A stretch of DNA of 64,000 nucleotides from Syntrophaceticus sp050949745 (GTDB lineage: Bacteria; Bacillota; DSM-12270; Thermacetogeniales; Thermacetogeniaceae), in contig JBMNGF010000002.1 in assembly GCA_050949745.1 (NCBI GenBank), positions 62,001 to 126,000 on the forward strand. The letters are read 5' to 3'. A program made the translations under genes and the position numbers. This document shows positions 9,204-16,868 of the stretch, in pieces; the first letter of the stretch is position 1, and each line of letters starts with the position of its first letter. The notes below the pieces were generated by a model, which was not told where the DNA came from, did no database searches, and saw nothing but the letters and a program-made list of their open reading frames with translations.

Positions 9204-11243
9204 TTAAAATGCCTGACAGAGTTCAGTTCCGTACTCTTCGGCAGCCTTCCTATGAATCCTCAATTTATCTGCACGATATTGTATAGCTTCTAGCAGCTTC
9301 TGTGCTGCCACCTGAGGATCTGTCTCCAAAATAAAGTTGCCGCCAAAAACATCATGGGCAATGCATGTAACAACACTCCACACCAGGTTGCTGCCCTCCA
9401 GAGGAGGCATAGCACCTACATGGCAAGGAATACCGTTGGCGATCACCCAGGTGCCGATAGCAACCGCCTTCTCGCTCATACCCTCAGGAGCGGTGGCCAC
9501 AAATGGCACTTTCGGAACGTCTACACCATATTCATTAGCCATAGCTGTCCAGAGGTTGAAGATACGGCTGTTATCTACACAGGAACCCATATGGAAAGCT
9601 AAGGGTAGCTTATCTGGCAGTTTATCCTTGTTAGCATCATAAAGTCTGTCAATAAATGCTTTCAGGCCAGGCCCAGCATATTCCTCTACAGCATCATAGT
9701 TCAGTAATCCCTGCTTACCTGCAGCCTGCATTACACAGCCGGTACCTACCATGAAGACATTGTTCTTGGCCATGTCTTTGATGATGGTAGTATGGCTCAC
9801 CTCGTACTCAGCCTCTAGGTTGTTGCAGCCGGCAAGGGCACAGACCCCAGCAATTTCTCCATTATCGATGGCATCGGTGAGAACCTTGATGGGATTATCA
9901 GGGTTAATAGCTGCAAAAAGGTCCATCAAAGCTTCAAGGCTGAATCCTGCCATTAGTTTGTTCTTGACCTGTGGTATTTGTACAGGACGTCCAGATTCCT
10001 TGCGGTCCTTAAAGGTATCTATAGCCAATCTAATAATAGCTTCAGCACTTTGCTTGGCCTTAGAATCCTCAAAAGAGAAATGGTAAGAACCAGGAATCTT
10101 GGATATAGACATAGTAGTCACTAACTTGGTCTTGAAGCACTCACACACATTGCGCAATCCTGGCATGATGCACTGCACGTCAACACACATGACATCAACA
10201 GCACCTGTTGCTATGGCAAGTTCCTGAGCCATATAGCTGGTAGCAATAGGAACACCGTTGCGCATTAAGACCTCATTACCTGTACAGCAAATACCGGAAA
10301 GCTGAATTCCAGCAGCACCGGCAGCTTTAGCTTCTTCTTCTAACTCCCGTGCAGTATCTACAACCATCTGGCTCAGAACTGGGTTATGACCATGCAGAAT
10401 AATGTTAACCTTATCAGGATCGATAACTCCCAGGTTGGCCTCACTCAACACCGGTTTCGGAGTCCCGAATAGAATATCAGAGATATCTGTCGAGAGTTGT
10501 TCACCTGTCAGGTCAGCCAATGAGCACTTAATTCCACCGAAAATAATGTTGACAGGATCGGCGTCCACACCAACATGTGTGCGGTGCATGACCTCAACAA
10601 CTTCACGGTCGATTGCCCTCGGGAAAACATCTGTTTCTTCGAATTTTTTGATGCGCTTCTCACAAAGATTGGACTTCAAAAAGGTTGTGCCATCGTTAGT
10701 ATGACGGCCAAAGTCAGCAAAAGCCTCCAGGGCAACTTCCCTGGCTAGTTCAAGATCTGATTTACCTTCCATCTCCAAGCCGATCTTTTTGGCTACCCGG
10801 TGTAGCTTATCGGCATCCCTGATTTCATAATCAGGAGCTTTCCCTTCACTCATATGATATAGAACCTCTACCAGCTCACGTCCGTGATCTGAGTGGGCAG
10901 ATGCTCCACCTGCCATCATCCTGATGGCGTTACGAGCAACGATGGTATAATCTCTGGCACCACAAATACCCATGCTGCCAGGTCCCTCCAAGCCCTTTAC
11001 ACGGCAGGGTCCAGCAAAGCAAATACGGCAGCAGATCCCTTGGTAGCCAAAAGCACACTGCGGCTGCTGGGCAGACCAGCGATCAAATGCCGTGATAATA
11101 TTATTTTCAGTAGTGAACTCAAGCATTTCTAATGCCGCAGGATCGTTAGTGCGCGTTTTGAAATTCTTAGCATTTTTCTTCCTGTTCTTTCGATCCACAG
11201 ACGGTTTGGAATTCTGCAGAGAGGTATCTTTAAATCTCGGCAT
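9204..11243 (-). CDS. acsA: Carbon monoxide dehydrogenase catalytic subunit
   Basis: Ni-Fe-S enzyme that interconverts CO2 and CO; CO travels through an internal tunnel to AcsB. 679 residues. The D-cluster cysteines (C63, C71) and B-cluster cysteines (C72, C75, C80, C94) have the same spacing as in the Moorella protein, offset by four residues. The family HGHNPVL segment is near residue 285, and later cysteine motifs (GICCTGNE, CALAGCNN, GTGCVMQ, GSCVDNSR) supply the C-cluster. ATG 11243 follows an AAAGGGGG motif. It sits between cooC and acsB. Confidence 0.97.
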   Translation of the reverse strand: MPRFKDTSLQNSKPSVDRKNRKKNAKNFKTRTNDPAALEMLEFTTENNIITAFDRWSAQQPQCAFGYQGICCRICFAGPCRVKGLEGPGSMGICGARDYTIVARNAIRMMAGGASAHSDHGRELVEVLYHMSEGKAPDYEIRDADKLHRVAKKIGLEMEGKSDLELAREVALEAFADFGRHTNDGTTFLKSNLCEKRIKKFEETDVFPRAIDREVVEVMHRTHVGVDADPVNIIFGGIKCSLADLTGEQLSTDISDILFGTPKPVLSEANLGVIDPDKVNIILHGHNPVLSQMVVDTARELEEEAKAAGAAGIQLSGICCTGNEVLMRNGVPIATSYMAQELAIATGAVDVMCVDVQCIMPGLRNVCECFKTKLVTTMSISKIPGSYHFSFEDSKAKQSAEAIIRLAIDTFKDRKESGRPVQIPQVKNKLMAGFSLEALMDLFAAINPDNPIKVLTDAIDNGEIAGVCALAGCNNLEAEYEVSHTTIIKDMAKNNVFMVGTGCVMQAAGKQGLLNYDAVEEYAGPGLKAFIDRLYDANKDKLPDKLPLAFHMGSCVDNSRIFNLWTAMANEYGVDVPKVPFVATAPEGMSEKAVAIGTWVIANGIPCHVGAMPPLEGSNLVWSVVTCIAHDVFGGNFILETDPQVAAQKLLEAIQYRADKLRIHRKAAEEYGTELCQAF

Positions 11244-11325
11244 ACATTTAACCCCCTTTGATTAAAATTCAGTCTCCCAATCTGGTTCTTTCAAGAACCA
11301 AATAAAGCTTTCCTTTACGGCCATA

Positions 11326-12108
11326 CTAATCTTTACCTTTTCTAATTCCACCCCCTTCATCGATAATACCATCAAATAAACTACTGACAGAATCCACTAA
11401 AACACTCTCCATCCCCTGGGGATCATCCATCATTGACTTCTCCCAGAGTTCCTCATTATACTGTACAATCCCTAGAAAACCTTCTGGTGCAAAAGATTCT
11501 GTCAAAAAGTTCTTTTCCTTTTCTGTCCTGACCTTATTGCCTACCACTTTCACATCAGATATTTCCATCTCTGATGAGAGTGTTTGGATTACCTTGGCTG
11601 TGTCGACACTTACCTTCGTCGGCTCAGTTACGATAAGCATCAGGTCAACGCCTCGTGCAGTGCCACGTGTTAAGTGTTCTATTCCTGCACCAAAATCTAG
11701 GATCACCACATCTTTATTGCCGAGGAGGAGAGAGTTTACAATAGCGTTAAGAAATGCATTTTCAGGACAATAGCATGAACTGCCCGCGTTTTTATATCCA
11801 CCCATGCGGAGCAATTTAATGTTACCAATATCTATTGAATATTTATCAAGAACATCATCAACTTGAGGATTTAAAACGAAAAATCCACCTTGCGCCCCTG
11901 TCCGCTCCTTGATTAATTCCCTCATTTCTACCAACGGGGGCTGCGCAGCCAGAGTTTCTTCCGGTACCCCCAGTGTTGTGCCAAGGCTGACATCAGGATC
12001 CGCATCAACTGCATATACTTGAAAACCACGCTGTGCAAAAAGATTGATAAGTCCGGCAGCAAGTGTAGTTTTGCCAACTCCACCCTTACCTGTGATAGCG
12101 ATTTTCAC
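11326..12108 (-). CDS. cooC: CooC-type CO dehydrogenase maturation ATPase (second of two)
   Basis: MinD-like ATPase that assists nickel insertion into CO dehydrogenase. The frame is open to 12201, but GTG 12108 is preferred: AAAGGGAG lies 7 nt upstream and the product then begins MKIAITGKGGVGKTT, as CooC proteins do, at 260 residues. The CYC dimer-interface motif (SSCYCPEN, near 113) is present. It is the first gene of the acs operon, about 150 nt after a good promoter, and acsA follows 82 nt later. It is more typical of CooC than the paralogue at 4740-5483. Confidence 0.9.
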   Translation of the reverse strand: MKIAITGKGGVGKTTLAAGLINLFAQRGFQVYAVDADPDVSLGTTLGVPEETLAAQPPLVEMRELIKERTGAQGGFFVLNPQVDDVLDKYSIDIGNIKLLRMGGYKNAGSSCYCPENAFLNAIVNSLLLGNKDVVILDFGAGIEHLTRGTARGVDLMLIVTEPTKVSVDTAKVIQTLSSEMEISDVKVVGNKVRTEKEKNFLTESFAPEGFLGIVQYNEELWEKSMMDDPQGMESVLVDSVSSLFDGIIDEGGGIRKGKD

Positions 12109-12562
12109 TGCAACACTCCCTTTGCTATGATAATAAGTATCACTTCTGTAGTTCATACTGGATCTTTTGTTAGGAAAAATTGCAGATAAGTTGTGGAACA
12201 ACCTGGAATAACAAACTGTATTTATTTTTCTTGAATCCTTATGAATCCATACTCGGAGCCACTATTAATTATACCACTCACTGCAAAAGTGGTGAAAGAA
12301 ATTATATATAGCACTACAAATATTTGGTTCTACAAGGATTCGATAAATCCTCTTTCATTTTTAGAAAATAGCATAAACAAAACTGGAGGAATTTTATAAC
12401 AGCATATCCCCGAAACCCTATACTATCTGATTCGCCATGGAAAGCTTATTTCCTGCTAACCAGCAAACTTTTATTTCTACGATCATAAGGAAAGAAATAA
12501 ATGGTGTACATGTCTGTATTGATATACAAGACCCTTGGTTCTTCCAGCCAGCTGTACATCCC
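12109..12562. other. Gene-free gap between degV and cooC
   Basis: 454 nt with no convincing gene. It holds the acs promoter and leader, plus short inverted repeats around 12336-12352 (GGATT with AATCC on either side of a 5-nt loop). No T-box, riboswitch or strong terminator for degV was recognised. Confidence 0.5.
12268..12296 (-). promoter_or_regulatory. Predicted sigma-A promoter of the acs operon
   Basis: On the minus strand the -10 is TATAAT (12268-12273) with an extended TGG just upstream, and the -35 is TTCACC (12291-12296), spaced 17 nt. The spacer and -35 carry an inverted repeat, CCACT with AGTGG, which could be an operator. Predicted start is near 12261, giving a leader of about 150 nt before cooC. 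Confidence 0.6.
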
Positions 12563-13444
12563 CTAAAACAATTCTTTTATCTGTGGTGTCATGGGATAAT
12601 AGCCGAGTCCCACAGTACCCGGACCTATATGTGCCCCAATCACAGGGCCAACCGAACAAAGTTCAGCTTTGAACTCAGGATAGTGTGAGTGCACACGTTT
12701 GATTAAGTCTTCTCCTAAATCCTTTGCTCCCACCTCAACAACTGCAACTCTTAGTTCTGGGTTCTGGAGATATTCCTTAGACATCTCTTCAAGAATTCCA
12801 TTTACTCCTTTTTCTCGTGTACGCACTTTTTCGAAAACATCAATCATACCTTTTTTCTTACGGTTGAAATATAGTATCGGCTTGATCTGAAGCAGTGTGC
12901 CTACCAGAGCGGCAGCCCCACCGATCCTTCCCCCCCTCCGCAAATACTCCAATGTATCCGGCAAGAAAAGAAGGGTTTGATGATCGGCAATATGTCGAAC
13001 AATTTTAAGTATTTCATCTCTGTTTAAACCCTTTTCTATTGCCCGTACGGCAGCATCAAGGATTAGATACTCACATATTGCCGTGCCGTTAGAATCTATC
13101 ACAGTGATCTCAAGGTGGGGCAGCATCTGTGCAGCTGCGCGCGCTGTTTTAACTGTTCCACTGATACCCTCTGTAATATGGATAGAAATAATACTGTCGA
13201 CACGTCTCCCTAATTTTTGATAGAGTTCTAAAAATACCCCTAGAGAAGGCTGAGATGTTGTAGGGAGGTAGGTCACTCGGCGAAGCTTGTCATAAAACTG
13301 ATCGTATTCTCCATAAAGATCGACCTCCTGAATGCTCTCCCCTTCGAAATTAACTATTAGTGATGCGACTTCAATCTGATGTTTATCAATAAAAGCGGGG
13401 TCAAGATAAGCGGTGCTGTCAGTAACAAAACCTAACTTCTCCAT
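12563..13444 (-). CDS. DegV family fatty-acid-binding protein
   Basis: 293 residues with the DegV fold: TDSTAYL near residue 9, TTSQPS near 62, SGTVKTA near 95, RRGGRIGG near 164 and a HIGPGT near 272. Family members bind a fatty acid in the cleft; some (FakB) present fatty acids to the kinase FakA. No fakA-like gene is in the window, so the acceptor is unknown. It is monocistronic: tRNA-Leu and its terminator lie upstream, and a 450-nt gap lies downstream. Confidence 0.88.
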   Translation of the reverse strand: MEKLGFVTDSTAYLDPAFIDKHQIEVASLIVNFEGESIQEVDLYGEYDQFYDKLRRVTYLPTTSQPSLGVFLELYQKLGRRVDSIISIHITEGISGTVKTARAAAQMLPHLEITVIDSNGTAICEYLILDAAVRAIEKGLNRDEILKIVRHIADHQTLLFLPDTLEYLRRGGRIGGAAALVGTLLQIKPILYFNRKKKGMIDVFEKVRTREKGVNGILEEMSKEYLQNPELRVAVVEVGAKDLGEDLIKRVHSHYPEFKAELCSVGPVIGAHIGPGTVGLGYYPMTPQIKELF

Positions 13445-13652
13445 TGCTTTCCCCCTATGTAATAAACTCTTTTACCTATAATATATACTTATAACTATAT
13501 TTTACCACATCTATTGATTAATCCACATCTCAATTGTCGCAAATCCTATTATCTTTATTCTGATTATCTATTTCTCTTTCTCTTTTTCATAAAGCAAGCC
13601 AGTACAGGCAGAAGGATGGACAACTAATTCCCTTGGGCGCAAAAATGGACAT

Positions 13653-13682
13653 AAAAAAAGCTTCCCTATAGCATGTGGAAGC
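13653..13682 (-). terminator. Intrinsic terminator after tRNA-Leu
   Basis: Stem GCTTCC (13660-13665) with GGAAGC (13677-13682), 11-nt loop, followed in the minus direction by seven T residues (plus-strand A-run 13653-13659). It starts 12 nt after the tRNA 3' end. Confidence 0.8.
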
Positions 13683-13693
13683 CTTTATTTATC

Positions 13694-13781
13694 TGGTGCG
13701 GCTGAGAGGATTTGAACCTCCACGAGCGTAATGCCCACTAGAGCCTGAGTCTAGCGCGTCTGCCAATTCCGCCACAGCCGC
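13694..13781 (-). tRNA. tRNA-Leu (anticodon CAG)
   Basis: An 88-nt class II tRNA with a long variable arm. The acceptor stem GCGGCTG pairs with CAGCCGC, the anticodon stem is CTAGA/TCTAG around loop CTCAGGC (anticodon CAG), the T-loop is GGTTCAAATCC, and CCA is encoded. It stands alone between degV and the divergent 3D-domain gene. Confidence 0.96.
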
Positions 13782-14043
13782 TAATTTCACGTATAAAAAG
13801 ATAACATGTTTGCCTCCGCCTGTCAAGATAATTATTTTGGCGATTGCGGATTTGCCATAAATATCTGCGCAGCATAATGGAAGGTGCCTGGCGAATTCGT
13901 TTTTGGCTAACTATTTCATTTCTAGATACCAGCAAAACAGTTCGATGATATTTTTATTAAATATTCCATATATTGGCATAATAATTTATCTCTAAGTCGC
14001 GCAATTTAGTAGCGAATAAAGACATCAATGAGGAGGTCTTTTT

Positions 14044-14487
14044 TTGACCATAAATAGAATGAAACAAGCAATTTTTTTAGCTCTTATTATAGCTTGAACT
14101 ATACCGTCGGCGGCATGGTCATCAACGCCGTCATCAGAACTAGCCTCAAGTGATGAAAAAGCATTCGTTTGGCAACAAAATGAACAGGCAGTAGTATCCC
14201 TGACAGTTACAGTAACAGCCTATTGTCCCTGTCCAATCTGCTGCGGTAAAAGTGATGGGATTACAAGCAGCGGTACCCTAGCAAAAGAGAAACATACTAT
14301 AGCTGTCGACCCAAATGTAATTCCTATAGGCAGTCAGGTTCATCTTGAAGGATTGGGCACATTTATAGCAGAAGATACAGGAGGTGCTATTAAAGGTAAC
14401 CGAATTGACCTTTATATGGAAGATCATAACCAGGCATTACAATTCGGTATCCAGAAAACAAAAGCCCATTTGTACAAAAAAATATAA
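14044..14487 (+). CDS. 3D-domain protein with in-frame TGA at codon 18 (recoded or broken)
   Basis: The only clear plus-strand gene. TTG 14044 sits 7 nt after AGGAGG. The frame encodes a basic N-terminus, a hydrophobic stretch (AIFLALIIA), TGA at 14095-14097, then an intact 3D domain to TAA: TVTAYCPC near 62, SSGTLA near 78, AVDPNVIP near 88, EDTGG near 110, RIDLYM near 120. Apart from the TGA all 147 codons are open. 3D domains occur in cell-wall lytic or spore-related proteins. If TGA stands for Cys or Sec it completes a lipobox-like IIA-C; if for Trp, a type I signal peptide ending SAA is possible. A hairpin follows the TGA. It may also be a point-mutated pseudogene or a sequencing error. 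Confidence 0.6.
14105..14130 (+). promoter_or_regulatory. SECIS-like hairpin after the in-frame TGA (speculative)
   Basis: Starting about 11 nt after the TGA, CGGCG (14108-14112) pairs with CGCCG (14126-14130) around a 13-nt loop containing GGTC. Distance and a loop G resemble bacterial SECIS elements, but the stem is short and the match could be chance. Confidence 0.2.
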
Positions 14488-14497
14488 AAGATACTAT

Positions 14498-14519
14498 GGC
14501 CTCCCTGCAATGGGAGGCC
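14498..14519 (+). terminator. Hairpin between the 3D-domain gene and fdhE
   Basis: A perfect 8-bp stem, GGCCTCCC with GGGAGGCC, and a 6-nt loop. It lies 10 nt after the plus-strand gene and 11 nt before the end of the converging fdhE, so it may stop both. There is no T-run on the plus side and only a weak T-rich tract on the minus side. Confidence 0.5.
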
Positions 14520-14530
14520 GTAGATAATAG

Positions 14531-15349
14531 TTACATCATTTGTTTGCCAGGACAATTATACCCTCTTTTTTGTGCAATAAGATCAAGAGCCAGAGTTTTG
14601 ACATCTTCCAAAGCCCAGTCATCATGACTGGCAGCCTTTCTAGCATTATATGTCTTTAAGTAACTGTGGCACTGGTCACAGGTGTATACCTCATAACCTG
14701 GTAGTTCAACAACTTCTAAATAACTGAGGCCTTTATGGTCATCATTTCCACACCAAGGACAAGCTAAATATCGATAAAGCCATTCCTGTCCGCAGAAGGG
14801 GCATATCAGATAACGCTTTCCATCCTCTTGGCGAAGATATGAAAAATTAGGCATGACACCACAGACCGGGCAGTGACCGTGCTGCCACTGATCATCACCA
14901 ACTTCCTGAGGTAATAGAGATACATATTTTTCCAAGAAAGGGGACAGTGCCTGCCAAACAATAAAATTGATTAATTTCTCCTCTTGCGGGGAGAAGGATA
15001 ATTCAGTAGAGGATACTTTATGATCATTTTGCAAAAAGTCCAAAAAGAAACCATCTGATACCCTATCCATCATCATGCGGACACTCTCCACCTGATCCTT
15101 TATTTCTGATCTGTTTCGCATTATACAATCACAGATATCACTTGCCAATCGCAAACAAAGACCTTCATCTATAACTGGTTTTTGAAATTTAAACAACAAT
15201 ATTCCTTTCTCTCTGTGATCTTTCCATTGATCCTCTGAAAATGAGGGTTGTGTTTGCACAATTTGTGGAACATATTCTTTTTTTAGCTCCTGCAGTTCTG
15301 TAAATAACTGCATAGCCTTTGAAACAACATCATCAAGATCAAACAACAT
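14531..15349 (-). CDS. fdhE: FdhE-type formate dehydrogenase accessory protein
   Basis: 272-residue cytoplasmic protein needed for forming active respiratory formate dehydrogenase; family members bind iron through CxxC rubredoxin-like knuckles. Four CxxC motifs are visible in the C-terminal half: CPVCG (~174), CPFCG (~196), CPWCG (~208) and CDQC (~232). ATG 15349 follows GGAGGG at a good distance. It lies downstream of the FDH structural genes, beyond a terminator-like hairpin, so it is probably made by read-through at a lower level. Confidence 0.85.
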   Translation of the reverse strand: MLFDLDDVVSKAMQLFTELQELKKEYVPQIVQTQPSFSEDQWKDHREKGILLFKFQKPVIDEGLCLRLASDICDCIMRNRSEIKDQVESVRMMMDRVSDGFFLDFLQNDHKVSSTELSFSPQEEKLINFIVWQALSPFLEKYVSLLPQEVGDDQWQHGHCPVCGVMPNFSYLRQEDGKRYLICPFCGQEWLYRYLACPWCGNDDHKGLSYLEVVELPGYEVYTCDQCHSYLKTYNARKAASHDDWALEDVKTLALDLIAQKRGYNCPGKQMM

Positions 15350-15367
15350 ACTCCCTCCAATCGTAGT

Positions 15368-15400
15368 AAAAAAAGAGGGGGCGATTTAAGAACCCCCTCT
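15368..15400 (-). terminator. Terminator between FDH cytochrome b gene and fdhE
   Basis: Stem AGAGGGGG/CCCCCTCT (15374-15381 with 15393-15400), 11-nt loop, then a T-run in the minus direction (plus-strand A-run 15368-15373). It may attenuate transcription into fdhE. Confidence 0.8.
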
Positions 15401-15418
15401 TCTCTTTTCACTCAAACC

Positions 15419-16075
15419 CTATTCGTCATCCCCGTATGTTTCATTATACCATTTAGTATGATGATGTTTTGCCCAACTGGCTCTGACCTTGCCATCCCCA
15501 AACATAGCCCAAAATGACTCTCCTGATCCAGGATGAAGTGAACCGAGATACATGTGGAACATAAGCTGCATAGTACCCAGAATCCAGCAGAGATCATGGA
15601 TTGGATAAGCCAAAGTAACCATCCACAGAGGAAAACTCTCTGCAAACCACATCACAACCCCACTTAAACCAATAAAAAGACCGACTATGGGAAATAATAA
15701 CGAATTGAATTTTTGCCCAGCATTAATTCTTTCCTGTGGTGGCATATTGACCTTTAACCCAAGTAAATCAAAGGGAAACATCATCATAAACTTTATATCA
15801 TCTGGCCCCCAACTGAAAGCCTCCTTCATCCAACCAAGGAAACTCTTCGGTTTATATAACAGTCCGAACAAAGGCACTGCTGCAAAGATTACTGCAAATA
15901 TTCTATGCATCAAATTGGCTCCATTGGCCCCTCCGAAAATCGGTGTCAACCATGAGAACCAACCACTGAACATTACCAGCCCCGAAAAAAGTAGGATAAA
16001 CCAACAGATCGTATGGGACCAGTGTGTTAGACGTGCTCCTAAACTGCTCTTAAGAACTCTTTTTTCCTCAGCCAT
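15419..16075 (-). CDS. Formate dehydrogenase cytochrome b subunit (gamma)
   Basis: Membrane anchor that passes electrons from the Fe-S subunit to the quinone pool. ATG 16075 is chosen because a GGGGAGAG motif lies just upstream; the ATG at 16093 would place the start on that motif. The product has 218 residues and about four membrane segments (near 25-45, 58-78, 117-137, 150-172). Histidines in the first (LTHWSH), second (LMHRIF) and last (FHMYLG) helices are candidate haem b ligands. It overlaps the Fe-S subunit gene by 8 nt. Confidence 0.87.
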   Translation of the reverse strand: MAEEKRVLKSSLGARLTHWSHTICWFILLFSGLVMFSGWFSWLTPIFGGANGANLMHRIFAVIFAAVPLFGLLYKPKSFLGWMKEAFSWGPDDIKFMMMFPFDLLGLKVNMPPQERINAGQKFNSLLFPIVGLFIGLSGVVMWFAESFPLWMVTLAYPIHDLCWILGTMQLMFHMYLGSLHPGSGESFWAMFGDGKVRASWAKHHHTKWYNETYGDDE

Positions 16076-16868
16076 CGATACTCTCCCCCTCATGAGCTTT
16101 TTCTTTTCCTACTCCCAGCAGACGAGTGGAGAAAAAGCTAATTACAGAAACAGCACCGGTGAGGGCGATCAACCATGGGAAATAAGGTTTGATAACATTC
16201 TGCCAAGCGTTAACAGGCCCAGGTACTTTTGGTTCCTTATTAAATCCGTATTTTTCCGGTTCATCAGCCAACACATAGATAATATTGGTGCCTCCTGCCT
16301 CTTTCTCACCATAAACATTGGCATTGGGGTATTTGGCTTTCAGTTCATTGACACGCTCTTTTGCTCTCTTAAGAAGCTGATCACGCTCCCCGTACCAAAG
16401 AGCTCCGGTAATACAGGCCTTGACACAGGCGGGGAGATCTCCTTCAGCAGTTCGTTCGGTACAAAGAGAGCATTTAGTCTCTTTATCAATTTCCCTATTA
16501 TAGCGTGGTATCTGAAAGGGACAGGCCGCAGCACAGTACTGGCAGCCAACACATTTATCATAATCCCTGATCACTGCTCCGGTATCTGTTATAGAAATAG
16601 CCTTTTGTGGACAGACCTTCATGCAAGCCGGATCAAGACAGTGCATACACTGACGCTTGGCAAAATACCACTTTACCTGGTCATTCTCTTCATATTCATG
16701 AAAAGAGATTATGGTAAAATTATTGCCAGTCAGATCAGGTATTGTCTGGTAGCTGCCCTTGAATTCACTATATTCAGCCGGCAACTGATTCCATTGTTTA
16801 CAGGCTACAACACAGCCTCGACAGCCGATACACTTGCTGGTATCAACAAGATATCCTTTGTTAGCCAA
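16068..16868 (-). CDS. Formate dehydrogenase Fe-S subunit (beta)
   Basis: 266 residues. Four ferredoxin-type cysteine groups (CIGCRGC ~15, CMHCLDPAC ~69, CVGCQYC ~100, CSLC ~127 with a second half near 140) form the four-cluster wire of FdnH/HybA-type subunits. A single C-terminal membrane helix (near 228-250) anchors it beside the cytochrome b. It lacks its own signal peptide, so it is probably exported bound to the Tat-signal catalytic subunit. Its start directly follows the catalytic-subunit stop. Confidence 0.92.
   Translation of the reverse strand: MANKGYLVDTSKCIGCRGCVVACKQWNQLPAEYSEFKGSYQTIPDLTGNNFTIISFHEYEENDQVKWYFAKRQCMHCLDPACMKVCPQKAISITDTGAVIRDYDKCVGCQYCAAACPFQIPRYNREIDKETKCSLCTERTAEGDLPACVKACITGALWYGERDQLLKRAKERVNELKAKYPNANVYGEKEAGGTNIIYVLADEPEKYGFNKEPKVPGPVNAWQNVIKPYFPWLIALTGAVSVISFFSTRLLGVGKEKAHEGESIDG

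Noticed and set aside
8501..9286. Long plus-strand open frame of 261 codons inside acsB
   Set aside because: It is the antisense shadow of a well-conserved gene; its protein has no recognisable fold and no Shine-Dalgarno sequence.
11326..12201. Upstream start of cooC at 12201
   Set aside because: The extra 31 residues do not resemble CooC, and GTG 12108 has a well-spaced Shine-Dalgarno sequence.
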